DNA of 64,000 nucleotides from Streptomyces sp. Q6. Lineage in GTDB: Bacteria > Actinomycetota > Actinomycetes > Streptomycetales > Streptomycetaceae. Where the stretch lies: NCBI RefSeq assembly GCF_036967205.1, contig NZ_CP146023.1, positions 124,001 through 188,000 on the forward strand. The letters are read 5' to 3'. Shown here piece by piece: positions 1 to 8,761 of the stretch. The stretch's first letter is position 1. Every line of letters starts with the position of its first letter. Under the pieces are notes generated by a model. That model saw only the letters and a list, made by a program, of their open reading frames with translations. It was not told the DNA's origin and did not search any database. The translations under genes were made by a program, and so were the position numbers.

Positions 1-143
1 CGATGCAGCGCGGCCAGTTGGCTTCGGCTCCAGGGGCTGGCACCCATGCCTGTCTCCGAGCGAATGCGTCCGCGCAGACGGTCCATGGTACGGACGAGTT
101 CCAGGGCCAGATTTGCCGATGGGTTGTCATTCAGGGCCACCAC
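1..143 (-). CDS. MarR-family regulator, N-terminal fragment (runs off left edge)
   Basis: Read on the minus strand from a GTG at 143, 47 codons stay open to the window edge. They begin VALNDNPSANLALELVRTMD, continue with RLRGRIRSE and end PWSRSQLAALHR. This is the amphipathic first helix and the start of the winged-helix domain typical of actinobacterial MarR proteins. A second in-frame GTG at 140 and a TTG at 182 are alternative starts. A near-perfect palindrome lies just upstream, which fits autoregulation. Only the N-terminus is visible, so ligand and targets are unknown. Confidence 0.6.
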   Translation of the reverse strand, partial: MVALNDNPSANLALELVRTMDRLRGRIRSETGMGASPWSRSQLAALH

Positions 144-151
144 AAAATCGT

Positions 152-164
152 ACAGGTTACCTGT
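152..164. promoter_or_regulatory. Palindrome ACAGGTTACCTGT, possible MarR operator
   Basis: A 13-bp palindrome that is perfect except at its central base. It lies 9 bp upstream of the GTG start of the partial MarR gene. Its position suggests an autoregulatory operator; the role is inferred. Confidence 0.4.
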
Positions 165-421
165 GCATTTTTGAAGCGGCAACGCCCGGACCTGCCGAGC
201 CGGGGTGTTCCCGGACGGGGTCGAGACGGCGTAACGAAACGATCAAGAGCGCGCAGCACCCGGCGGCTTCACGAGTTCAACCTCAGCAACCCACGCGAGG
301 TGCGCCTCAGGACCGGGCGGTCACCAAGTACATGGGCGCCCTCATGCGGCGAGACCTGAACACGTATCTTCAGAGCCGCTCCCCCATACGTACACATGCG
401 GATTGTGTAATGTTCCGCGGC

Positions 422-459
422 CGGCCGCCGACGGGAGACGATCAACTCGTCGGCGGCCG
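422..459 (-). terminator. Hairpin downstream of the MFS gene
   Basis: A perfect 12-bp stem (CGGCCGCCGACG with its mirror) around a 14-nt loop, 13 bp past the MFS stop. There is no U-tract, as is usual for streptomycete terminators. It probably ends the marR-MFS transcript. Confidence 0.6.
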
Positions 460-472
460 TCGGCGGAGGTCA

Positions 473-2173
473 TCAGGCACTGTCCTGCCTACCGGTCGTG
501 CCGGCGGCTGTGTTCCCCGCGTCCGCTTCGACGGCCAGGGCCGTTTCCTGCGGATCACCGGCCGGGGCACCGGCGATCGCCGTCTCCTGGCCCGTCTGTG
601 CAAGGGCGCCGGCGGTGCGCAGCGGGACCTCCTTGATGAAGAGGGTCACCAGGAAGGAGATCAGGGCGATCGGCGCGACGTACATGAAGATGTTGCCGAT
701 GGCGTGGCCGTAGGCGCCCTCCAGCCAGGTGCGGACCGGGGTGGGGAGCAGGGCGAGGTCGGGCAGCCGGCCGCCACCGGAGGTCTTCGCGGCGGTCGCC
801 CGGTCCTGCGGGGCGAGTTGGGTGAGGGTCTCGCGCGCGTAGTGGCCGATCCGGGTGGTGAGGACGGAGCCGAGCACCGAGACGCCGACCGCGCCGCCGA
901 GGGAGCGGAAGAAGGTCACCGTGGAGGAGGCGGCGCCCAGGTCATCCGGGGACACCTGGTTCTGGGTGCACAGCACGAGGTTCTGCAGGGTCATGCCGAC
1001 GCCGAGGCCCATCAGCGCCATGCACAGCGCGATGAACAGGTACGAGGTGTCGTAGCGGAGCATGCCCAGCAGCGCCAGCCCGGCCGTCAGCAGCACACCG
1101 CCCGCCAGCAGCCAGCCCTTCCACTTCCCGGTGCGGGTGATGTACCGGCCGGAGACCGTGGAGGCGATGAACAGGCCGGCGATGAACGGGATCGTCATGA
1201 GGCCGGACTTGGTCGGGGAGTCGCCGCGGGCCAGTTGGAAGTACTGGCTGAAGAAGACGGTGCCCGCGAAGAGAGCGACGCCGGCGAACAGTGAGGCGAG
1301 CGAGGCGAGGGCGATGGTGCGGTTGCGGAACAGCCGCAGCGGGATGATCGGTTCGCTCGACTTCGTCTCGACGTACAGAAAAACAAGGCCGAGCACGAGC
1401 GAGGCGCCGACCAGCGTGTACGTCTGCCAGGACAACCAGGCGTACTTATCGTCGGCGAAGGTGACCCAGATCAGCAGGGTGCAGACGGCCGCGGTGACGA
1501 AGAACGCGCCCGCCCAGTCGACCTTGGCCTTCCGCTTGGTCACCGGGAGGTTCAGTGTCCGCTGGAGCACGACCAGGGCGACGATCGCGAAGGGGATGCC
1601 GACGAACAGGCACCACCGCCAGCCGAGCCAGCTGGTGTCGGTGATGACCCCGCCGAGGAGCGGGCCGCCGACGGTGGCGACGGCGAAGGTCGCGCCGAGG
1701 TAGCCGGAGTAGCGGCCGCGTTGCCGCGGGGCGATCATCGCCGCCAGGACGATCTGGGAGAGCGCGGACAGACCGCCGCCGCCGAGGCCCTGGATGACAC
1801 GTGCGGTGATCAGTGTCGCGGGGTTCGGCGCGAGACCGGCGACGAGCGACCCGACGGCGTAGATGGTCAGCGCCGACTGGACCAGGATCTTCTTGCTGAA
1901 CTGGTCGGCGAGTTTGCCCCACAGGGGCGTTGAGGCGGTGACCGCCAGCAGGGACGAGGTGACGACCCAGGTGTAGGCGCTCTGGCCGCCGCCGAGGTCG
2001 CCGATGATCCTGGGCAGCGCGTTGGTGACGACGGTCGAGGACAGGATGGCGGCGAACAGGCCGAGCAGCAGCCCGGAGAGCGCCCGCATGATCTGCGGGT
2101 GGGTCATCGGTACGGCGTTGTCCGCCGTCCGTGTCCGGTCGGCCGGTACGCCGGCCCTGGGGGTGGTGGTCAT
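473..2173 (-). CDS. MFS multidrug efflux transporter, DHA2 (EmrB/QacA) type
   Basis: A 566-residue proton-driven drug exporter of the 14-helix DHA2 subfamily. After a short cytoplasmic N-terminus, hydrophobic segments run to about residue 515 and include SSTVVTNALPRIIGDL in helix 1 and the antiporter-type GGPLLGGVI in helix 5. The last 50 residues are a low-complexity, alanine-rich tail. The ATG at 2173 was chosen because a longer open frame upstream overlaps the MarR gene and is not protein-like. The gene lies 14 bp downstream of a MarR gene on the same strand, a classic regulator-pump operon, so expression is probably induced when the MarR protein binds a toxic compound. The substrate cannot be predicted. 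Confidence 0.9.
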   Translation of the reverse strand: MTTTPRAGVPADRTRTADNAVPMTHPQIMRALSGLLLGLFAAILSSTVVTNALPRIIGDLGGGQSAYTWVVTSSLLAVTASTPLWGKLADQFSKKILVQSALTIYAVGSLVAGLAPNPATLITARVIQGLGGGGLSALSQIVLAAMIAPRQRGRYSGYLGATFAVATVGGPLLGGVITDTSWLGWRWCLFVGIPFAIVALVVLQRTLNLPVTKRKAKVDWAGAFFVTAAVCTLLIWVTFADDKYAWLSWQTYTLVGASLVLGLVFLYVETKSSEPIIPLRLFRNRTIALASLASLFAGVALFAGTVFFSQYFQLARGDSPTKSGLMTIPFIAGLFIASTVSGRYITRTGKWKGWLLAGGVLLTAGLALLGMLRYDTSYLFIALCMALMGLGVGMTLQNLVLCTQNQVSPDDLGAASSTVTFFRSLGGAVGVSVLGSVLTTRIGHYARETLTQLAPQDRATAAKTSGGGRLPDLALLPTPVRTWLEGAYGHAIGNIFMYVAPIALISFLVTLFIKEVPLRTAGALAQTGQETAIAGAPAGDPQETALAVEADAGNTAAGTTGRQDSA

Positions 2174-2187
2174 GGGGTTTCTCGTCC

Positions 2188-2643
2188 TTACAGGGTGAGT
2201 GCGGGGATACGGGTGGAGGCGTCGTCGAAGCTCGCCCGGAGCCGGGACAGCAGCGCCGTGAGCCGGCGTACGTCCGCCTCGCTCCAGTCGCTCAGCCGCA
2301 CGGCAAGCAACTCGGCGGCACGGTCGGACAGTTCGGCCAGCCGGTCCCGCCCCTCGGGGGTCAGGCGCAGGATGCGCGAGCGCCGGTCGGCGGGGTCGGG
2401 GCTGCGGTCGATCCAGCCCCGCTCGGCCAGGTGGGCCACGTGACGGCTGGTGACCGACATGTCGACGCCGAGCAGTTCGGCGAGCCTGCTGATGCACAGG
2501 TCGCCGTCGCGGCCGAGCAGCGCCAGCACCACGGCGGTGCCGCTGGAGCAACCGCCGGGTAGGGTCCGGTCCAGCTGTCGTCGTACGACGCCGACGGCGC
2601 TCAGCCGGCGGGTCAGCTCCTCGTACTGGGCTCTGTCGGCCAC
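2188..2643 (-). CDS. MarR-family transcriptional regulator of the efflux operon
   Basis: A 151-residue winged-helix repressor. The recognition region is CISRLAELLGVDMSVTSRHV at about residues 50-70, and the wing contains the MarR signature DPADRRSRILRLT. It starts with GTG at 2643, preceded by a good ribosome site (AGGAG) 6 nt upstream; an overlapping ATG is out of frame. It is the first gene of a two-gene operon with the MFS pump. An ATTGC/GCAAC inverted repeat upstream is the likely operator. The effector is unknown. Confidence 0.9.
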   Translation of the reverse strand: MADRAQYEELTRRLSAVGVVRRQLDRTLPGGCSSGTAVVLALLGRDGDLCISRLAELLGVDMSVTSRHVAHLAERGWIDRSPDPADRRSRILRLTPEGRDRLAELSDRAAELLAVRLSDWSEADVRRLTALLSRLRASFDDASTRIPALTL

Positions 2644-2673
2644 ATGTGTCTCCTGTTGCGTCTCGTCTATTTC

Positions 2674-2688
2674 ATTGCTTTAGGCAAC
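2674..2688. promoter_or_regulatory. Likely MarR operator ATTGCTTTAGGCAAC
   Basis: Inverted arms TTGC/GCAA separated by 5 bp, in an AT-rich patch 31 bp upstream of the MarR start. MarR proteins usually bind repeats of this size over their own promoters. The assignment rests on position and symmetry only. Confidence 0.5.
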
Positions 2689-2727
2689 CGTTTAATGGGG
2701 CTGCTCGGTCGCCCGAAGCAGCGCGTG

Positions 2728-4470
2728 TCAGCGCAGGATGCGGCGGGCCACGTTGGTGGTCACCAGGTCGAGCAGTTCCTCGCCGCGGCCGGAGAGGACG
2801 GTGCGGATCGCGTAGAGGGTGAAGCCCTTGGCCTGCTCCACCGAGACCGCGGGCGGCACGGACAACTCCTGGCGCGCCGTCATGACCTCGACCAACGCCG
2901 GACCCTCATGGGCGAACGCCTTCTTCAGCGCGTCCTCCAGATCGCCGGGCCGCTCAACCCGGCGGGCCCACAGCCCGACCGCGGTGGCGACCTCGGCGAG
3001 CTGCGGATTGTCCAGCTCGGTCGCGTAGTTGACGATGCCGGCGGCCTTCATCTCCAGCTCGACGAAATTGAGCGACCCGTTGTTGCAGACGACGATCTTG
3101 GCGGGCAGCCGGTTCTGCCGCAGCGTGAACAACTCACCGAGGAGCATGGTCAGTCCGCCGTCGCCGGACAACGAGACGACCTGACGGCCCGGATACGCCG
3201 CCTGCGCGCCGACAGCGTGCGGAAGGGCGTTGGCCATCGTGCCGTGGTTGAACGACCCGAGCAGCCGCCTGCGCCCGTTGAACGTCAGATAGCGGGCCGC
3301 CCACACCACCGGGGAACCGACGTCCACGGTGAAGACGGTGTCCTCGTTCGCGAGCCGGTCGATGGTCCGTGCGACGAACTGCGGGTGGATGGGGGTGCGT
3401 TCACGGTCGTTGACGGCGAGCGCGTCCAGTGACTTACGGGTGCGCGTGTAGTGGGCGCGGGCCTCATCGAGGTGGTCGCGGGCGGGCTTGGCGGTCTTGA
3501 CGGAGAGCAGGGGCAGCAGCGCGGGCAGGGTGTCCCGGACGCTGCCGACGAGCGGCAGGTCGACATGCGTACGGCGGCCGATCTGCTCGCCGCGCAGGTC
3601 GAGTTGGATCACCTTGGCGTCCCGCGGATAGAACTGCCGGTAGGGGAAATCGGTGCCCAGCATGAGCAGGGTGTCGGCCTCCTCGATCGCCTTGTAGCCG
3701 GAGGCGAAGCCGAGCAGGCCGGTCATGCCGACGTCGTACGGGTTGTCGTACTCGACGTACTCCTTGCCGCGCAGCGCATGCACGACCGGGGCCTTGAGGG
3801 TCTCGGCGAGCCGGACCAGGTCGTCGTGCGCACCGGCCGCGCCGGCGCCCGCGAGGATCGTGACCCGCTGGGCGGCGTTGAGCAGTTCGGCGGCCTCGGC
3901 GAGTGTCTCGTCGTCGGGGCGGACGACGGCCCGGGTCGGGCGTACGACGGTGGGGGCGAGGTCCCGGGCGGTCTTGGCGAGGAAGTTCTCGCCGGGCACG
4001 ACGACGACCGCCACTCCCCGGCGTTCCACGGCCGCGCGCATCGCCGTCTCCAGGATGCGCGGCCCGTTCTCGGGACTGGTGACGACCTCGGCGTAGACAC
4101 TGCACTCGGCGAACAGCTCCTGCGGGCGGGTCTCCTGGAAGTAGCCGGAGCCGATCTCGCTGCCGGGAATCTGGGCGGCGATGGCAAGGACCGGCACCCG
4201 GCTGCGTTGGGCGTCGAAGAGGCCGTTGATCAGGTGCAGATTGCCCGGTCCGCAGCTGCCGACGCAGACGCCGAGCTCGCCGGTCAGCCCAGCCTCGGCC
4301 GCCGCCGCGAGCGCGGCGCTCTCCTCGTGCCGCACATGGACCCAGTCGACGCCGTCCGCGCGGCGGATGGCGTCCGTCAGGCCGTTGAGCGAGTCGCCGG
4401 GCAGACCATAGAGACGGTGCACGCCGGATGCCTTGAGCGAGGCGATGACGTGGTCCGCGAGGGTGGGCAT
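2728..4470 (-). CDS. Thiamine-diphosphate enzyme, pyruvate dehydrogenase (quinone)/PoxB type
   Basis: A 580-residue protein of the pyruvate oxidase/acetolactate synthase superfamily, close to the usual PoxB length of about 570. The N-terminal Pyr domain has VHRLYGLPGDSLNGL and the catalytic glutamate in HVRHEES (about residue 50). The C-terminal PP domain has the ThDP/Mg motif GDGGLTMLLGEL ending in NNGSLN. PoxB-type enzymes decarboxylate pyruvate to acetate and pass electrons through FAD to quinone, so this is probably a peripheral membrane enzyme; acetolactate synthase activity is less likely without an ilvN neighbour. The ATG at 4470 aligns with the family start (MPTLADHVIASL). The gene stands alone. 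Confidence 0.85.
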   Translation of the reverse strand: MPTLADHVIASLKASGVHRLYGLPGDSLNGLTDAIRRADGVDWVHVRHEESAALAAAAEAGLTGELGVCVGSCGPGNLHLINGLFDAQRSRVPVLAIAAQIPGSEIGSGYFQETRPQELFAECSVYAEVVTSPENGPRILETAMRAAVERRGVAVVVVPGENFLAKTARDLAPTVVRPTRAVVRPDDETLAEAAELLNAAQRVTILAGAGAAGAHDDLVRLAETLKAPVVHALRGKEYVEYDNPYDVGMTGLLGFASGYKAIEEADTLLMLGTDFPYRQFYPRDAKVIQLDLRGEQIGRRTHVDLPLVGSVRDTLPALLPLLSVKTAKPARDHLDEARAHYTRTRKSLDALAVNDRERTPIHPQFVARTIDRLANEDTVFTVDVGSPVVWAARYLTFNGRRRLLGSFNHGTMANALPHAVGAQAAYPGRQVVSLSGDGGLTMLLGELFTLRQNRLPAKIVVCNNGSLNFVELEMKAAGIVNYATELDNPQLAEVATAVGLWARRVERPGDLEDALKKAFAHEGPALVEVMTARQELSVPPAVSVEQAKGFTLYAIRTVLSGRGEELLDLVTTNVARRILR

Positions 4471-4674
4471 GCGGGTTGCCTTTCGTCGGGTGTGAGCACG
4501 TACCTGATCAGTGTTCGGCAACGTGCACTCAGCACACATCCGTCGAATGACTGCGTGGGCGGGGCGGGGGCGGTAAGGGCTGCTGGGTCGTCCGACTGCC
4601 AGAAATGCCGAATTCACAGCGGGAAGCCCGCACCTTGTCGCGCAAGGGGCGGGCTCTGACGGGCTACGAGGGCT

Positions 4675-4869
4675 TTAGAGCCCCATGTCGAGGGCGAGAC
4701 ACGAGAAGGTGCGGTACGCGGCCGTCTCGTCGGGCGAGGTGTTCACTGCGCCGGTCGGCCCGGACTGCACCTCTTCCATCATGTCCTCGCGTCGGATGCG
4801 CTCGGGCAGCTTGCCGAAGCGTGCGCGCCTGACCGCTGCGGCGGTGTCCATGGTGGCTTCCTGGCTCAT
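4675..4869 (-). CDS. Small protein of unknown function (64 aa)
   Basis: A 64-residue soluble protein beginning MSQEATMDTAAAVRRARFGK and containing ERIRREDMMEEV. I do not recognise a function. The ATG at 4869 has a strong ribosome site (GGAGG, 7 nt upstream); a longer frame to 4989 has no such site and crosses the regulatory repeat. A 21-bp inverted repeat shared with eight other promoter regions lies 73 bp upstream, which supports a real, regulated gene. Confidence 0.55.
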   Translation of the reverse strand: MSQEATMDTAAAVRRARFGKLPERIRREDMMEEVQSGPTGAVNTSPDETAAYRTFSCLALDMGL

Positions 4870-4941
4870 GGCCAGCCTCCACTTCGTCGATCGTGAACGG
4901 GCCCGTCGGCCGGGACCACTGCCAGCCTGCGCCCGCATCGC

Positions 4942-4962
4942 GTCACCTGTCAAGCCGGTGAC
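4942..4962. promoter_or_regulatory. Dispersed 21-bp inverted repeat, copy 1
   Basis: Arms GTCACC and GGTGAC around the 9-nt centre TGTCAAGCC; this copy has perfect 6-bp arms. The minus strand contains TTGACA, a good -35 match, pointing to the 64-aa gene. It is one of nine sites in the window with the same length and layout. Confidence 0.65.
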
Positions 4963-5248
4963 GAAACGAGGGGCGTACTCCGGCATCACTCACCGTTCAC
5001 ATGTCATGGCGAACCTGCTGAACGTGCCGCGGCGCGAGAACTCGGCCTCGTCGCCTACGCCCACGGCGACGACGACCGCGCATACCGGGGGTCTGAAAGC
5101 CGAGTTCGAGGCGGGCGTCAGCCACTCGGCGCCGGAGTCGACGGCCCGCGCCGAGCGGGCGTGCAAGGGGCGGCATCCGGACGACCGCAGTCCCAGGCTC
5201 GTCATCGCCTTCCGCGTGGCTCCGCGGAACGCGCTGCGACAGCGGGAC

Positions 5249-6007
5249 TCAGGCTGACGACCGTCCTCCCCGCATCCTCCGGTCGCCATCCGCCAGCCGG
5301 TCGAGCCACTCCCCCAGCAGGGTCCGCTCGCCGGGGCTCAGGAGCGCGGTGGCGTCCTCGTCGAGCACGGTGCGCAGGGACATGGCGCGGCTCGGCAGGG
5401 CGGCGTCGCCCGGGTCCCTCGGCGCCGGGAGCGTGAGCGTGTCAATCACCATCTCGCGGGCGACCTCGGAGGTCCGCAGGTCCCGGACGTCCTCGGACAG
5501 GCTCAGCAGCGTGATGGTCGTGCCCACTCCGACGGAGTGCATGACCTCGGTGGCACATTCGACACTCATCCGCAGCCGACCGGCCGCGGCGACCCGGGTG
5601 ATCATGCCGCGCAGACCGGCGACGGCCCGCTGTCCGGCCCGCGGCAGATGGCCGGGGCGGACCTTCCCGTAGACGAGCCCGTAGTAACCGGGGTGTTCGA
5701 GCCCGAAGCGGATGTGCAGATCCCACGCGTCCCGCAGCGCCTGGACCGGGTCGTCGCCGGAGAGCAGTTCGGCCTTCACCTCCAGATAGCGCTTGAATCC
5801 GTGGTCCGCCACTTCCTCCAGCAACCCGTCCTTGTCACCGAAGAGCCGGAAGATCGACGGCGCCGGTACGTCGGCAGCGGTGGCGACGGCCCGGGTCGAC
5901 ACCGCCGCCAGGCCGTCCTCCTCCAGCAGCCTGGCGGCGGCCAGGATGATTCTCCGCCGCGCCGTGAGGCCGTGGTGTTCCATGTCCGCACGTGTCTCCG
6001 TCGTCAT
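5249..6007 (-). CDS. TetR-family transcriptional regulator
   Basis: A 252-residue TetR repressor. The N-terminal helix-turn-helix is STRAVATAADVPAPSIFRLF (about residues 41-60), followed by GDKDGLLEEVADHGFKRYLE. The C-terminal ligand domain is unassigned. It is divergent from a GMC oxidoreductase, with a strong inverted repeat between them, so it probably represses both itself and that enzyme. The start is uncertain: ATG 6007 has no clear ribosome site and may be leaderless, while ATG 5983 has a weak GGAG. Confidence 0.88.
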   Translation of the reverse strand: MTTETRADMEHHGLTARRRIILAAARLLEEDGLAAVSTRAVATAADVPAPSIFRLFGDKDGLLEEVADHGFKRYLEVKAELLSGDDPVQALRDAWDLHIRFGLEHPGYYGLVYGKVRPGHLPRAGQRAVAGLRGMITRVAAAGRLRMSVECATEVMHSVGVGTTITLLSLSEDVRDLRTSEVAREMVIDTLTLPAPRDPGDAALPSRAMSLRTVLDEDATALLSPGERTLLGEWLDRLADGDRRMRGGRSSA

Positions 6008-6028
6008 GAATCGACGGTATCAGTACAT

Positions 6029-6057
6029 ACGTATCACTGGTTCGATCGGTGATACGT
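6029..6057. promoter_or_regulatory. TetR operator between divergent tetR and GMC genes
   Basis: Perfect 9-bp arms ACGTATCAC and GTGATACGT separated by 11 bp, in the divergent promoter region. Size and symmetry suit a TetR-family dimer pair. Binding is inferred. Confidence 0.65.
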
Positions 6058-6119
6058 TTGATGGCGCATCGCCGACACGTCTAACTCGCATGTGGGTATA
6101 TCGAAGGAGCTTCACAGCC

Positions 6120-7706
6120 ATGGACCGTCAGCACTCAGCAAGTTCCCCGTCCGCTGCCGACCCGGAGTATGTCGCGAACCAGGCGTACGACGTGATCGTC
6201 GTCGGCGGTGGCTCGGCCGGCTGCGTCCTCGCCGCCCGACTCACCGAAGAGGCCGACGTCCGCGTCCTGCTCCTGGAAGCCGGCGCCGCCGCGGCCGACA
6301 TGCCGGAGTTCATGGCCCACCCGCCAGCCTGGCCCGCCCTGGGCGAAACGTCGGCCAACTGGGGCGACACCACCGTCCCCCAGCATTCCGGCTCCGCCCT
6401 CCACGAGCCCGGTCCCCGCGTCTTCCTCCCGCGCGGCAAGGGACTCGGGGGTTCCTCGTCGATCAACGCCATGGTCTTCGCCCGCGGCCACCACACCAGC
6501 TACGCCGACTGGAGCGCCCACGGCGCCAAGGGCTGGGCCTTCGACGACCTCCTGCCCTACTTCCAGCGCACTGAGACGGCAGTCAGCGGCGCCCCGGGGC
6601 GTGGCACCAGCGGCCCGCTGACCGTCGCCCCGATGGCAGCGCCCAACGAGGTCCTGCTCGCCTGCCTCGACGGCGCGGTCGAGACGGGACAGCGCCGGGC
6701 ACACGACATCAGCGGCGGCCTGGAGGAGGGCTTCGCCCCGGTCGACCTGAACATCGTCGACGGCCAGCGGCAGAGCGCCGCCGATGCCTACCTCACCCCC
6801 GCCCTCGGCCGCACCGGCCTGGACGTCGTCACGGGGGCGACAGCCCACCGGCTGCTGTTCGACGGCCGGCGCTGCACGGGCGTCGAATTCGGTGTCGACG
6901 GCCGTGTCTTCACCGTGCGAGCTGCAGGCGAGGTCGTCCTCGCCGCCGGCACCATCGGCTCCGCCCAGCTGCTGCTGCGCTCGGGCATCGGCCCCGCGTG
7001 GGAGTTGCGCAAGGCCGGTGTGGAGCTCTTCCACGAGCTGCCCGGCGTGGGTAGCAACCTGCACGACCACCCCCTCATCAACATCGTCCACAGCGCCAGC
7101 CGTACGGTGCCCGCGTCGCGCGGCAACCACGGCGAGATCATCGGTCTGCTGCGCAGCACGCCCGAACTCGACGGACCCGATCTGCAGATCATCTTCGTCG
7201 ACGTCCCCTTCCCGAACCCGGTGGCCCCCGTGGAGAACGGCTTCACCATCGGGGTCTCGCCGCTCAGGCCGTACAGCCGGGGCACCTTGCGGATCACCTC
7301 CGCCGACCCGTACGCGCGGCCGGTGCTCGACCCGGGCTACCTCACCGACGAGCGGGACGTCCGCGCCGTGCTGTCCGGGATCGGGACGGCGCGGACGATC
7401 GCCCGGTCCGCGGCGCTGTCTCCCTGGGGTGGCGAAGAGATCGCCCCGGGCCCGGACGTCACCGGTGCCGAGGCGCTCGCCTGGTACGCCCGCACCTCCG
7501 TGACGTCCTACTGCCATCCCGTCGGCACCTGCGCGCTGGGCGAGGACGAGGTGTCCGTGGTGGACTCCAGGCTGCGGGTGCGGGGGCTGGAGGGGCTGCG
7601 GGTGGCGGACGGTTCCGTCATCCCGTCGATCCCGTCCAATAACACCAACGCGACCGTGTACGCGATCGCGGAGCGCGCCGCGGAGTTCGTCCGCGACGCC
7701 GCGTGA
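6120..7706 (+). CDS. GMC-family FAD-dependent oxidoreductase (choline dehydrogenase-like)
   Basis: A 528-residue flavoenzyme that oxidises an alcohol. The FAD dinucleotide fold is at residues 22-35 (YDVIVVGGGSAGC) with the ribose-binding LLLEAG. The GMC signature GKGLGGSSSINAMVFARGH is near residue 110. The C-terminal catalytic His is in SYCHPVGTC, and the paired Asn in SNNTNATVYAIAERAAE. The ATG at 6120 follows a GAAGGAG ribosome site. The divergent TetR gene and shared operator suggest induction by the substrate or product. The substrate is unknown; membership of the family says only alcohol oxidation. Confidence 0.9.
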   Translation: MDRQHSASSPSAADPEYVANQAYDVIVVGGGSAGCVLAARLTEEADVRVLLLEAGAAAADMPEFMAHPPAWPALGETSANWGDTTVPQHSGSALHEPGPRVFLPRGKGLGGSSSINAMVFARGHHTSYADWSAHGAKGWAFDDLLPYFQRTETAVSGAPGRGTSGPLTVAPMAAPNEVLLACLDGAVETGQRRAHDISGGLEEGFAPVDLNIVDGQRQSAADAYLTPALGRTGLDVVTGATAHRLLFDGRRCTGVEFGVDGRVFTVRAAGEVVLAAGTIGSAQLLLRSGIGPAWELRKAGVELFHELPGVGSNLHDHPLINIVHSASRTVPASRGNHGEIIGLLRSTPELDGPDLQIIFVDVPFPNPVAPVENGFTIGVSPLRPYSRGTLRITSADPYARPVLDPGYLTDERDVRAVLSGIGTARTIARSAALSPWGGEEIAPGPDVTGAEALAWYARTSVTSYCHPVGTCALGEDEVSVVDSRLRVRGLEGLRVADGSVIPSIPSNNTNATVYAIAERAAEFVRDAA

Positions 7707-7722
7707 GGCTATCCTCGTTCAT

Positions 7723-7736
7723 ATGTGTTCACACAT
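7723..7736. promoter_or_regulatory. Palindrome ATGTGTTCACACAT upstream of the thioesterase
   Basis: Perfect arms ATGTGT/ACACAT with a 2-bp centre, 39 bp before the thioesterase start. It is a member of the CACATGTG-type palindromes seen in many promoters of this window. Confidence 0.45.
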
Positions 7737-7775
7737 GTCTGCCTACGGGTGAATGACACGACCTTAGGAGCAACG

Positions 7776-8255
7776 ATGAGCGCCACCTCCCATGTCACCG
7801 CCGACGCACCAGGTGCCGATGTCGGCGTTCTGATGCCTGTGGTCGTCCACTTCGACGACCTGGACCAGATGGGCCTGCTGCACAACGGTCACTACCAGGT
7901 GCTGGTCGAACGGGCGTGGGGGTGGCTCTGGCGGAGCAAGGGCGTGGGCGGCACGAGCGGAATCGAAGGGGACGGCTTCAACGCCGCCAAAACGTTCGAC
8001 ATCACCTACGACCGCCCCGTCGCCGGCGTCGGCGAGTATGCCGTACACCTGTGGATGCAGCGCCTGGGCACCACATCGGCCACCGCGGGCTACCGGGTGT
8101 GTTCAGCCGACGGAAAGGTGACATACGCCCACGGCAGCCGTACCGTCGTTCGCCTCGACAGCGCCACCATGAGGCCCACTCCGTGGTCGGGGCGAGTCCC
8201 GGAGATCGCCCGGACCCTCGGCCTGCCGGAGGGCGAGGACCACCATGCCGGATGA
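7776..8255 (+). CDS. Hotdog-fold acyl-CoA thioesterase (4HBT/YbgC-like)
   Basis: A 159-residue single hotdog domain. The catalytic region HFDDLDQMGLLHNGHYQVLVER matches the 4-hydroxybenzoyl-CoA thioesterase family, with the active Asp in the DxxG/H-N segment. It should hydrolyse acyl-CoA or a related thioester in the cytoplasm. AGGAG lies 6 nt before the ATG. The 3' end overlaps the next gene by 11 bp, implying translational coupling. The physiological substrate is unknown. Confidence 0.85.
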   Translation: MSATSHVTADAPGADVGVLMPVVVHFDDLDQMGLLHNGHYQVLVERAWGWLWRSKGVGGTSGIEGDGFNAAKTFDITYDRPVAGVGEYAVHLWMQRLGTTSATAGYRVCSADGKVTYAHGSRTVVRLDSATMRPTPWSGRVPEIARTLGLPEGEDHHAG

Positions 8256-8694
8256 GTCGACGAGCGCCTGGCTACGCGATCTGCTCGACCGCCACGGGGC
8301 CGTCGCCGGGACTGTCCACGTGGTGCGGGACGACGTGCTGCACATCTCGGCAGCGCACAACATCCCGCCCAAGGTCCAGAAGATCACGGCGCGCATACCG
8401 CTCGGCAAGGGCATGGCGGGCCTGGCCTGGGAGCAGGACCGGCCGATCCAGACCTGCAATCTCAAGGAGGACGACAGCGGCGTGGTCAAGCCGGGGGCCG
8501 GGGCCGTGGATGGCAAGGCCGCCGTCGCGCTGCCGGTGCGCGGCGCGGACGGCACGGTACGGGCCGTCGTCGGTCTCGCCTGGCTGGATGAACGCGAGCT
8601 GACCGAGGGCGAATTGACGGAGCTCGACGCCGAGGCGGAGTCGCTGCCCAACCCTGCGGTCTTCGTCCCGCGGCCCCGACAGTCAAACGACTGA
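8245..8694 (+). CDS. GAF-domain protein
   Basis: A 149-residue protein made of one GAF-like sensor domain: TVHVVRDDVLHISAAHNIPP, the central PLGKGMAGLAWEQDRPIQTC and the last strand VRAVVGLAWLDERELT. No output domain is attached, so it may sense a small molecule or redox state and act through a partner. It overlaps the thioesterase by 11 bp, and dps follows 67 bp later. Confidence 0.75.
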   Translation: MPDESTSAWLRDLLDRHGAVAGTVHVVRDDVLHISAAHNIPPKVQKITARIPLGKGMAGLAWEQDRPIQTCNLKEDDSGVVKPGAGAVDGKAAVALPVRGADGTVRAVVGLAWLDERELTEGELTELDAEAESLPNPAVFVPRPRQSND

Positions 8695-8761
8695 TCCCGG
8701 ACATGCCGGCGGCTTCCAGACTGATGGCACAGGCGACCATCAGGAAAGGAACCGCACACCC

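Noticed and set aside
113-1294. Long plus-strand open frame over the start of the window and the MFS gene
   Set aside because: Runs antisense to a clear MFS transporter, and the product is Arg/Gly/Pro-rich without any fold; a shadow of GC-rich coding DNA.
4990-5248. Possible small gene or remnant between the 64-aa gene and tetR
   Set aside because: A plus-strand stretch (ARELGLVAYAHGDDDRAY) looks faintly protein-like but has no start or continuation.
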